From: Candidatus Poribacteria bacterium
Lineage (GTDB): Bacteria > Poribacteria > WGA-4E > WGA-3G
Assembly (NCBI GenBank): GCA_022821965.1
Contig: JAJECN010000020.1
Span: 1 to 64,000 of the forward strand
Reading direction: 5' to 3'
Length of the DNA: 64,000 nucleotides
Shown piece after piece: positions 34,640-42,288 of the stretch (the first letter of the stretch is position 1; the number at the start of each line of letters is the position of its first letter). The position numbers were made by a program, and so were the translations under genes. The notes under the pieces are model-generated. The model did no database searches. It worked only from the letters and a program-made list of their open reading frames with translations, and was not told the origin of the DNA.

Positions 34640-34866
34640 GCAGGAGCGTTATGTCAACTACCTCACCCTAAAGGGTGAGGCTTGTGCAAAGCGTAGCCAA
34701 ACGTTCCCTGCACAGGACGAAACAGTTTTCTACAGTAAAATATCGCGGTATCTTGGTGTGGTAGCCAGAGCAATGTTTCGGATGCTCCCCAAGTCTGATT
34801 CCTCTTGGATACTGTGATCTGGATGGGGCAACACACACCTTACATTTGTAAGAGGATTAGAAACTT
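34640..34866 (+). ncRNA. Candidate omega RNA of the IsrB locus
   Basis: The region just before the IsrB gene holds CCTCACCC (34661-34668) pairing with GGGTGAGG (34673-34680) around TAAA. It also holds TGTGCA (34683-34688) pairing with TGCACA (34709-34714), the layout expected for omega RNA scaffolds encoded upstream of IscB/IsrB. By family precedent the guide would be at the 5' end, near or before 34660. The exact ends are not visible. Confidence 0.5.
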
Positions 34867-35892
34867 ATGTTTGTTCCCACAAAAACTAAAGACACTCAAA
34901 CACTCATGCCAATGCACGCTGCCCGCGCTCGTAAACTCATAAAGCGAGGTGAGGCGACCCCGTACTGGGATAATGGCATCTATTGTATCAGACTCAATAA
35001 AGAACCTTCTAATAGAGAGACCCAAGCTATTGCGATTGGTGTAGACCCCGGCAGTAAAAAAGAAGGATTTACCGTCAAAAGTCAAGCACATACCTATCTC
35101 AATGTGCAAGCAGATGCCCACACAAAAGTAGGTAAGAAAGTTGAAAAACGCCGTGAGTTACGCAGAAGCAGGCGTTCTCGGAAGTGTCCGAACCGGAAAA
35201 ATCGCACCAACCGTCTTGCTAATAGAGAACGAGTGCCTGCTGGGACACGTGCGAGATGGGAATGGAAGCTCCGTATCCTTCAGTGGCTCTCGAAAATGTT
35301 TCCCGCCACACATATCTGTGTTGAGGATATTAAGGCAGAAACAAAAGAACGTGCGAAAAAGTGGAATCAATCCTTTAGTCCCTTAGAAGTGGGTAAGCAA
35401 TGGTTCTATACGCAGCTTCAGAAGCGATGGGAGGTGTTGACCCTCCAAGGGTGGCAGACCAAAGAGATTCGTGATAGACTCGATTTGAAGAAGTCTTCAA
35501 AGAAACTTTCTGAAACCTTCGATGCCCATTGTGTAGACAGTTGGTGTCTGGCATATCACACTGTCGGCGGTGAACCGACAGTAGAGAACACAGATTTGCT
35601 CTGCCTCTCGCCGATCCCAATCGTCAGACGTCAACTCCATCGTCAGAACTCACAGAAAGGTGGAAAAAGGCCCCGCTATGGTGGGACGACTTGCGAGGAT
35701 TTGGTGAAAAACACGCTCGTTAGACATGTCAAATATGGTTTGACGCGTATCAGTGGATTTGGCAAGGCAGGTATTTCGTTGTATTCATTGGGAGGAAACC
35801 ACCGGCTTTGCCAAAATGCGAAACCCTCAGATTTTAAGGTGCTAACACGTCTGAATTTCAACTATAGGAGCGGGATTTCCTCCTCGCGCTGA
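34867..35892 (+). CDS. isrB: IsrB-type RNA-guided nickase (RuvC without HNH)
   Basis: The 341 residues start with a PLMP-like segment (TLMPMHAARARKLIKRGEA). RuvC-I is AIGVDPGSKKEG with D60. An arginine-rich bridge runs about 95-130 (RRELRRSRRSRKCPNRKNR). RuvC-II is HICVEDIKAE with E153, and RuvC-III is DAHCVDSWCLA with H221 and D224. Only 67 residues separate E153 from H221, so there is no room for the HNH domain of IscB. The C-terminal RRQLHRQNSQKGGKRPRYGG matches the basic tail known in IscB/IsrB. Known IsrB proteins are about 350 residues and nick one strand guided by RNA. All RuvC residues are intact. TnpB is the main alternative, but the PLMP start argues against it. Confidence 0.8.
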   Translation: MFVPTKTKDTQTLMPMHAARARKLIKRGEATPYWDNGIYCIRLNKEPSNRETQAIAIGVDPGSKKEGFTVKSQAHTYLNVQADAHTKVGKKVEKRRELRRSRRSRKCPNRKNRTNRLANRERVPAGTRARWEWKLRILQWLSKMFPATHICVEDIKAETKERAKKWNQSFSPLEVGKQWFYTQLQKRWEVLTLQGWQTKEIRDRLDLKKSSKKLSETFDAHCVDSWCLAYHTVGGEPTVENTDLLCLSPIPIVRRQLHRQNSQKGGKRPRYGGTTCEDLVKNTLVRHVKYGLTRISGFGKAGISLYSLGGNHRLCQNAKPSDFKVLTRLNFNYRSGISSSR

Positions 35893-35901
35893 AGCGCGAG
35901 G
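35882..35901 (+). repeat. 3' terminal hairpin of the IsrB element
   Basis: CCTCGCGC (35882-35889) and GCGCGAGG (35894-35901) pair perfectly around TGAA. It overlaps the last codons of the IsrB gene and ends 20 bases before the dehydratase start codon, as expected for the right end of an IS605-family element. Confidence 0.7.
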
Positions 35902-35921
35902 TTTCCATCCCGAAGATTTTG

Positions 35922-37049
35922 ATGAAAATTGATAAAATTGAGTCGTTTTTTATTCGGAACGGCTATGTGATTCGGATTCATACGGACACAGGTATCAGCG
36001 GTGTGGGACAGACCGCGTGCTGGGGCTACCCAGAAGCCGTTGATAGTATCATCAACACGTTTAAGAAATACCTCATTGGGCAGAACCCGTTGCGGATTGA
36101 GCATCACTGGCAATATCTCTACCGCATGGGGCCGTTTCGTGGGACTGCGCTGAGCGGTGCTATTAGTGCGGTGGACATCGCATTGTGGGACATCAAAGGT
36201 AAATACTTCGGTGTTCCGATTTGGGAACTGTTAGGCGGGAACTGCCGTGATAAAATCCGTTTGCATCTTCTCGGCGGCGGGAGCACCCCAGAAACGATGT
36301 ATGAAGCGGCAAAAGCTGCCGTCGAAGAAGGCTTCACAGCACTCAAATTTGATCCGGTGGTCGGAAACTTCCAAGACATGGCAGTTGATCGACTCGTCAA
36401 GACTGCCCGTGATATTGTCGCTGCGGCGCGAGAAGGTGGCGGACCCGATCTCGATCTGATTGTAGAGGTGCACCGGAAACTGACACCTATGAACAGCATT
36501 GTGCTGGAATCTGCTTTGGCACCCTTTAATCTCTATTTCATTGAAGACCCGATTCAGATAGATACCATCACAACGCAAGGGGAATTAGCAAAACGGATGA
36601 CAACCCCTCTCGCCATCGGGGAACGCAATGTAAGCATCTGGGAATTTCGTGAAATCCTTGAAGCGGGCGGACCGCAATATGTGCGTCCGGATGTCGGTCT
36701 CGCGGGTGGTATAACGCACTGCAAGAAAATCGCGGCACTTGCCGAAGCGTATCACAGCGCGGTCATCACACATAATTTCCTCGGACCGCTGATTACTGCT
36801 GCATCACTCCACTTAGATACGAGTATCCCGAACTTCATTACACAGGAATATACGAAAGGCGATGAATCCGAAGACTTCGCCGTATATAAAGTCGCGTATC
36901 AACGAGAGGGGGGTTATATTCCGATCCCCGAAGTTCCGGGCTTAGGCATTGAACTTGACGATAGTTTAATCGAGCAGAACCCTTTCCAACCGATGAACAC
37001 TGGTACGACACCGCTGCGTGAAGACGGCTCCGTCGCTTACGCGGTATAA
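35922..37049 (+). CDS. Enolase-superfamily dehydratase (mandelate racemase/MLE type)
   Basis: The start is the ATG at 35922; the TTG just before it also fits. The 375 residues share the cap and barrel of the 11884-13020 protein: GAISAVDIALWDIKGK, FIEDPIQIDT, AIGERNVSIWEF and THNFLGPLITAAS with the catalytic His. The first metal ligand is glutamate, not aspartate, in IVEVHRKL (about residue 188), an unusual but tolerable change. There is no clear ribosome site because the IsrB element ends directly upstream, so expression may be altered. It starts a rightward group with two PhyH genes. Confidence 0.83.
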   Translation: MKIDKIESFFIRNGYVIRIHTDTGISGVGQTACWGYPEAVDSIINTFKKYLIGQNPLRIEHHWQYLYRMGPFRGTALSGAISAVDIALWDIKGKYFGVPIWELLGGNCRDKIRLHLLGGGSTPETMYEAAKAAVEEGFTALKFDPVVGNFQDMAVDRLVKTARDIVAAAREGGGPDLDLIVEVHRKLTPMNSIVLESALAPFNLYFIEDPIQIDTITTQGELAKRMTTPLAIGERNVSIWEFREILEAGGPQYVRPDVGLAGGITHCKKIAALAEAYHSAVITHNFLGPLITAASLHLDTSIPNFITQEYTKGDESEDFAVYKVAYQREGGYIPIPEVPGLGIELDDSLIEQNPFQPMNTGTTPLREDGSVAYAV

Positions 37050-37171
37050 CAGCAGTCAGCCATCAGCCAGAGAGCGTTGTGACCATCACAAACGATTACA
37101 ACTGCCACATGAGTGACTGACGACCGACAGCCGACAGCTGACAACTATTTATGAGGTGGAGGAAATCGAAC

Positions 37172-37972
37172 ATGAATGCTGACGAAAAATATCTATTTGA
37201 TCTGAACGGTTACCTCGTTGTCAAGAACGTGTTAACACCTGAAGAGGTGGCAATAGCGAATGAAGCGATTGATAAACATAGTGAGCAAGGACGCATCCGT
37301 CCACGCGAACAGGCACTTGATGGCGGCTCCCCGGAATTAAAAGGTGACCAGGGGAGAGGGGAACTCGGCGGTATGCTCAGCTGGGAAGAACCGTGGTGTA
37401 CTCCGTTTCGGCACATGCTCGCGCATCCGACACTTGTTCCATATCTCAACGAGATACTCGGAAAAGGCTTCCGAATGGATCATCAGATGTTCCTGCTTTC
37501 AATGGACAAGGGTGCAGAGGGGCATACGTTCCATGGCTCCTCCGGTCCTGGCTTCGATCCGAACCAATACTATATTTTCCGTGACGGACGCATGCACAAC
37601 GGCTTGACTGTCGTCACATTCCAATTGACGGATGTGCCACCCGGAGTCGGTGGATTAATCGTTATACCCGGAAGCCACAAGAGCAACTACCCGTGCCCGA
37701 AGAAGATGCGGCTCTACCAGGAACACCAAGAGCATATTCGACAGGTCGTCTGCAACGCTGGGGATGTGGCAATCTTCACGGAGGCGGTGACGCACGGAAC
37801 GCTTCCGTGGACAGCCGACCATCCGAGACGCTCCATTCTAACCCGTTATACCGCAGGCAATATGGCGTATGTCCCTGCCTATGAAATACCGGAATGGGCG
37901 AATGAGCGCCAGCGTGCTGTCATGGAACCACCTTATCATTCGCGATTAAATCGTCCCACCTTGGAAACGTAG
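37172..37972 (+). CDS. Phytanoyl-CoA dioxygenase-like protein, HGS subtype (tandem copy A)
   Basis: The ATG of MNADEKYLFDLNGY has GGAGG nine bases upstream; the ORF start at 37151 adds an unlikely leader. The 266 residues have GGLIVIPGSHKSNYPCPK and, near the end, AVTHGTLPWTADHPRRSILT with the distal His and the 2-oxoglutarate Arg. The expected H-x-D site aligns with FHGSSGPG, so the carboxylate ligand is replaced by Ser/Gly. That pattern recalls chloride-using halogenases in the same superfamily but is also the norm in a PhyH subgroup. It sits in a dehydratase cluster and is almost the same as the next gene. Confidence 0.82.
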   Translation: MNADEKYLFDLNGYLVVKNVLTPEEVAIANEAIDKHSEQGRIRPREQALDGGSPELKGDQGRGELGGMLSWEEPWCTPFRHMLAHPTLVPYLNEILGKGFRMDHQMFLLSMDKGAEGHTFHGSSGPGFDPNQYYIFRDGRMHNGLTVVTFQLTDVPPGVGGLIVIPGSHKSNYPCPKKMRLYQEHQEHIRQVVCNAGDVAIFTEAVTHGTLPWTADHPRRSILTRYTAGNMAYVPAYEIPEWANERQRAVMEPPYHSRLNRPTLET

Positions 37973-38087
37973 GAAGGTTTTTAAGTTATGGGATCCTGGA
38001 CTGCGCTCCGCTTACGCGCAGGTTTCTGGTGAGGTCGCAACTGAAATAAGGATCTGTACGGTGTTTAACCGTAAGGAAAGTTAAAAA

Positions 38088-38888
38088 ATGAATGCTGACG
38101 AAAAATATCTATTCGATTTGAACGGTTACCTTATTATCAAGAACGTGCTAACGCCCGAAGAGGTAGCCCTCGCCAACGAAGCGATTGACAAACATAGTGA
38201 CCAAGCACGTCTCCGTCCACGCGAGCAGACACTTGACGGCGGTTCTGAAGAGCTGAGAGGCAAACAAGGTAGAGGTGAGCTCGGCGGTATGCTTGGCTGG
38301 GAAGAGCCGTGGTGTAATCCGTTCCGACACATGCTCGCGCATCCGACACTTGTTCCATATCTCAATGAAATACTCGGCATGGGCTTTCGTATGGACCATC
38401 ACATGTTCCTGCTTTCAATGGATAAAGGCGCGGAAGGTTTCATCTTTCATGGATCTTCTGGTCCTGGCTTCGATCCGAACCAGTATTATATCTTCCGTGA
38501 CGGACGTATGCACAACGGGTTGACTGTTGTCACTTTCCAGTTGACGGATGTCCCCGAAGGAGCTGGTGGATTAATCGTTATTCCGGGAAGCCATAAGAGC
38601 AACTACCCGTGTCCGCAAGAGATGCGACTTTACCAGGAACACCAAGAGCACATCCGTCCGCTCGTCTGCGATGCGGGGGATGTAATAATTTTCACGGAGG
38701 CGGTGACGCACGGCACCCTCCCATGGACAGCCGACCATCCGCGCCGTTCCATCTTAACGCGCTATACCGCAGGCAATATGGCGTATGTTCCTGCCTATGA
38801 AATACCGGAATGGGCAAACGAACGACAGCGTGCTGTTATGGAGCCTCCTTATCACTCTCGATTAAATCGTCCCGTATTGGAGACGTAG
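38088..38888 (+). CDS. Phytanoyl-CoA dioxygenase-like protein, HGS subtype (tandem copy B)
   Basis: The 266-residue product differs from copy A in scattered positions (e.g. QMFLLSM versus HMFLLSM; GHTFHG versus GFIFHG). It keeps FHGSSGPGFDPNQ, GGLIVIPGSHKSNY and AVTHGTLPW. The start follows ACCGTAAGGAAAG, a variant of the CCGCAAGG leader. Both copies end in the same SRLNRP-x-LET tail. The duplication is recent in appearance. The next gene, a diheme cytochrome membrane protein, begins 15 bases after its stop. Confidence 0.82.
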   Translation: MNADEKYLFDLNGYLIIKNVLTPEEVALANEAIDKHSDQARLRPREQTLDGGSEELRGKQGRGELGGMLGWEEPWCNPFRHMLAHPTLVPYLNEILGMGFRMDHHMFLLSMDKGAEGFIFHGSSGPGFDPNQYYIFRDGRMHNGLTVVTFQLTDVPEGAGGLIVIPGSHKSNYPCPQEMRLYQEHQEHIRPLVCDAGDVIIFTEAVTHGTLPWTADHPRRSILTRYTAGNMAYVPAYEIPEWANERQRAVMEPPYHSRLNRPVLET

Positions 38889-38903
38889 GAAGAAATAGCT
38901 AAC

Positions 38904-39980
38904 ATGTCTACTTCAACGAGCGCGATTCTTGGGTTAATCTTCTTAGGGCTTGCGAACGCCTCTGTTTTCTTGATGTTTAAGTTATGGGGTTACCCATTTG
39001 ACAAGGAGACACATAAGAGTGAAGCACCGCCTTCTTTGATGCTGCTCCATCGGCTCATCGGTTATGCGTATACGATCCTCTATGTCTTCATGATGTGGCA
39101 CATGGTGCCGCGCCTGTGGAACTACCAAGTCGAGTTGCCCCCGCGCACCGTAGCACATCTAATGCTCGGGATCACCATCGGTGTGTTGATTCTCGTTAAG
39201 ATCGTCATCCTTCGGTTTTTCCGGCATTTTGAGGAAGCAATGCCGTATATTGGTACAACGCTGCTGATTTGTACCTATCTGTTGATCGGGTTGTCGGTGC
39301 CGTTCACATTCCGCGAAGCGGCGTTGCGAACACAGACAATGGCATTCAGCGAGGAGGGGATCGCCCGAACACGCAGGTTACTTGAAAACGCTGGATTCCC
39401 GGAGGAAGCACCGCTTGATCAACTCGCGTCGAAGCGAAAATTGCGGGATGGACAGCACGTTTTACAACGTAAGTGCGTCGTCTGTCACGACTTACGCACC
39501 ATTCTCGCGAAGCCGCGTACGCCGACTGACTGGGTACGTCTCGTCAATCGGATGGCGATAAAGCCTATGATCGGTGAACCGATTTACCAAGAAGAAGAGT
39601 GGAGCGTCTCAGCGTATCTCATCGCGATTACACCCGACATTCAAACCTCGGTTCGGCAACAACGGCAAGCACAGATGCGCGCGGATGAAGCGAAGGCGGC
39701 TGCCCAAATCGTGACTTTCGTTATGGAAGCAGAGATGGAAGGTGACATTGAAACTGACACAACAACAGTCCCCTACGATGAAGTAGAAGCGAAAGCACTC
39801 TTTGAGGATAAATGTTCGCAATGCCATCCGCTCACCGATGTTGAAGACTATCCACCGCGTTCCAAAGCGGAGACAACCGAGGTCATAGCTCGAATGATAG
39901 AAACTGGGCTTTATCTTGAAGAGGAAGAGATAGAGATAATTACGCGCTATATCAACGAAAACTATCTGGAGAGTGAGTAG
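38904..39980 (+). CDS. Membrane protein with C-terminal diheme cytochrome c
   Basis: The 358 residues start with four to five membrane helices (ILGLIFLGLANASVFLMF; LIGYAYTILYVFMMWHMV; LMLGITIGVLILVKIVIL; IGTTLLICTYLLIGLSV). Several of their histidines could bind heme b (LHRLIGYAY, MWHMV). The C-terminal half has two heme-c sites, CVVCH (about 190) and CSQCH (about 308), in a periplasmic domain. It may pass electrons between a quinone pool and a periplasmic acceptor. It lies 15 bases behind a PhyH gene, so it may serve the same pathway. I cannot name the family. Confidence 0.75.
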   Translation: MSTSTSAILGLIFLGLANASVFLMFKLWGYPFDKETHKSEAPPSLMLLHRLIGYAYTILYVFMMWHMVPRLWNYQVELPPRTVAHLMLGITIGVLILVKIVILRFFRHFEEAMPYIGTTLLICTYLLIGLSVPFTFREAALRTQTMAFSEEGIARTRRLLENAGFPEEAPLDQLASKRKLRDGQHVLQRKCVVCHDLRTILAKPRTPTDWVRLVNRMAIKPMIGEPIYQEEEWSVSAYLIAITPDIQTSVRQQRQAQMRADEAKAAAQIVTFVMEAEMEGDIETDTTTVPYDEVEAKALFEDKCSQCHPLTDVEDYPPRSKAETTEVIARMIETGLYLEEEEIEIITRYINENYLESE

Positions 39981-40010
39981 AAGTATTTCCTAAGAGTCCT
40001 CAAATTATAT

Positions 40011-40022
40011 AGGACTTACGCA
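40011..40022. repeat. Solitary copy of the MITE terminal repeat
   Basis: AGGACTTACGCA is identical to the left end of the element at 2254-2407. No matching inverted end is seen in the next 200 bases. The 39981-40223 gap holds no gene. Confidence 0.5.
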
Positions 40023-40223
40023 ATAATGTTGATATTACCTCAGAGAACGGGTAATACGTTCTACAAGGAAGTATCTAAATATTGTGATGCGTCGAGCGGC
40101 AGGTTTTCCAGTTTTGTATCATCCATCAGAGGTGGCTGATTGAGTGTGAGACATTCGCACCGCCTGTTAACAATTAATAACGCACGAATAGCTACAAACA
40201 GATGAACAAAACAGGAAACATGT

Positions 40224-42191
40224 ATGATGGTGATACGCATAACAGTATTGTTTATGTTAATCACAAACTTACAAACCTGGGCGCAAGAAAATACACAGAC
40301 TGTTCTGAAAGAACTGCCTGCTCTCAAAACAGATCAACCGCCTACTATTGACGGTGTTCTTAATGATACTTGCTGGCAAGATGCCCCGCAAGCGACTGGC
40401 TTCACCGATGAACGCACCGAAAAACCAGCGAAGAACCAATCGGTCGGTCGGGTCGTTTACACGGACACAGCCATCTACGTCGGACTTCACCTCTACGATG
40501 ATATGCCCGATAAAATTGTGGCGCGCCAAACTAAAGATCAGACGCGAATTCGGGGCGAAGATTGGGTTTCGTTTAGCCTTGATCCGTTTCATACACACCA
40601 ATTTTCCGACAGAAACTTCTTTATCGTAAATCCGCTCGGCACGAAATTCGCACATCTCGCTACGGGACGCGCGGAGAAAAGCGAATGGATCGGACTCTGG
40701 AAAGCTGCGGCACAGATTGTAGAAGACGGCTGGGTTGTAGAGATGGAAATTCCGTGGCAGATGCTCGATTATCCCGATACGACTAAACCTATTCGGATGG
40801 GTATCAACATTGACAGACTGCAGCAACATACCGGCGAACGTTCGTGGTGGTGTAATTTGGGGGTGAATGAGTTTCGCGAGAACGATGGGCACTGGATTGA
40901 TGTGCTACCACCGCCTCGGAAGCGAGAACTCAAGTTGTTACCCTATCTGATTGGCGGCATCAGTGAAACAGAAACTGATGACAGAGAGTATACTGCCCGC
41001 ACTGGGGCAGACATCCGCTATGAGGTTACCCCGCAGTTACGGCTCATCGGCACAGCAAACCCTGATTTTGATAACATTGAACAAGCCGTAGAGGGCATCG
41101 ATTTCTCCTACGGTGAACGCTTCGTGCCTGATCGCCGTCCGTTCTTTTCGGAAGGCAGCAACGTCTATCGCCTCGGTCGCCTGTTCCATTCACGGCGAAT
41201 AACAGATATGGACGGAGGGCTTAAACTCTTTGGTAAACTCGGAAAAAACACCTCTGTCGGCACCTTAGGCACCTATCACCGGAACAACCAGAACGTTATA
41301 CTTCAAGCCTCACAATCATTCACAGCGACATCGAATATCCGCGCGGCATTCCTTTCGCATCATCACCGTGATATTGGATTGAACAATGTGGGTTATCTGT
41401 CTGGAGATGTGCGCCACGGTAAATTTTCGGTGGGTTCTAACCTCATCCAAACTTGGGCAGGTGAATCGGATGGGAGGAATGGGTTCGTCAGTGTAGGCTA
41501 CAACGGGTCGCTCTTCCAACACTACCTGTCCTCATTTTTTGTGGATTCAGATTTCGTCAATAGACTCGGTTACCTTCCGTTCACCGGTTACCGTGGTATC
41601 GGTTTGGGTAGCTTCATCAAAAACGAATGGCGTGAAGGATTCTTCCGCAGAGTCTCCGCTTCTGTTCAAAGTCAGATCTCTAATACTTATGAAGGTGAGG
41701 TTTTCCGACGGGACCTGTTCATATCTTCACTTATCCTAACGCATAGTGATTATGCACTTGCCGCTGGCTGGAGAGGCGGGCAATTTGAAGAATTCAACGA
41801 TAGTGTTTTCAGCATTGGATTCCGTGCGCGTGCTTCTGACAGGTTCAATAATGTTGGTATTACCTACAATTGGGGTGAACAGGCAGGTGAACGGATTCAT
41901 CGCATCAGCGGAAATCTAAATCTCCGCGCTTATGGCTTCACCGCAGGGTTTTCCTCACAAATCCAGTGGCACTTTGAGAGACGTTATCAACAGATTCTAA
42001 CGCTCACCTACGACTTCAGCCCCGCCTTAAGCCTCGGCAGTCGGTTAATCTGGCAAGTTGAGGGTATCAACATCTACTTCGCATTACGCCGATCAGGTTA
42101 TGCTGGCACAGATTTCTTCATCATTCTTGGAGAACCAAATGCCTCGGAGTTCAAACAACGTTTGATAGCAAAGGTCATTCGGTCATTTTAG
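40224..42191 (+). CDS. Outer-membrane protein with CBM9-like and DUF5916 beta-barrel domains
   Basis: A signal peptide (ITVLFMLITNLQTWAQ) is followed by a CBM9/DOMON-like domain (residues 35-215) with PTIDGVLNDTCWQDAPQA, VGRVVYTDTAIYVGLHLYDD and GWVVEMEIPWQMLDY. The rest, to residue 655, has the FVPDRRPFFSEGSNVYRLG block and repeated alternating strands ending in an aromatic residue, as in DUF5916 outer-membrane proteins. AGGAAAC precedes the start. It probably binds and admits a ligand at the outer membrane. The function is inferred from domain architecture. Confidence 0.83.
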   Translation: MMVIRITVLFMLITNLQTWAQENTQTVLKELPALKTDQPPTIDGVLNDTCWQDAPQATGFTDERTEKPAKNQSVGRVVYTDTAIYVGLHLYDDMPDKIVARQTKDQTRIRGEDWVSFSLDPFHTHQFSDRNFFIVNPLGTKFAHLATGRAEKSEWIGLWKAAAQIVEDGWVVEMEIPWQMLDYPDTTKPIRMGINIDRLQQHTGERSWWCNLGVNEFRENDGHWIDVLPPPRKRELKLLPYLIGGISETETDDREYTARTGADIRYEVTPQLRLIGTANPDFDNIEQAVEGIDFSYGERFVPDRRPFFSEGSNVYRLGRLFHSRRITDMDGGLKLFGKLGKNTSVGTLGTYHRNNQNVILQASQSFTATSNIRAAFLSHHHRDIGLNNVGYLSGDVRHGKFSVGSNLIQTWAGESDGRNGFVSVGYNGSLFQHYLSSFFVDSDFVNRLGYLPFTGYRGIGLGSFIKNEWREGFFRRVSASVQSQISNTYEGEVFRRDLFISSLILTHSDYALAAGWRGGQFEEFNDSVFSIGFRARASDRFNNVGITYNWGEQAGERIHRISGNLNLRAYGFTAGFSSQIQWHFERRYQQILTLTYDFSPALSLGSRLIWQVEGINIYFALRRSGYAGTDFFIILGEPNASEFKQRLIAKVIRSF

Positions 42192-42288
42192 GATTTTTTC
42201 TATGTTCGTGCGCTTGTGCAAGTGAGACAATAGAGCCAATATGCAGAGCATATTTGGAGATGAAGCCTTCCACGCCAGCAATGGAAGT

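Larger units (their letters stand above)
34625..35905 (+). mobile_element. IS200/IS605-like non-autonomous IsrB element
   Basis: A leader with strong hairpins, the IsrB gene and a 3' terminal hairpin form one unit. There is no Y1 transposase (TnpA) in the window, so movement would need help from another copy. The left limit is estimated from the structured region and is not proven. The right end, with the CCTCGCGC/GCGCGAGG hairpin, lies just upstream of a dehydratase gene. Confidence 0.6.

Noticed and set aside
34867-35892. IscB or Cas9-like nuclease with HNH
   Set aside because: Only 67 residues lie between RuvC-II and RuvC-III, with no H-N-H residues.
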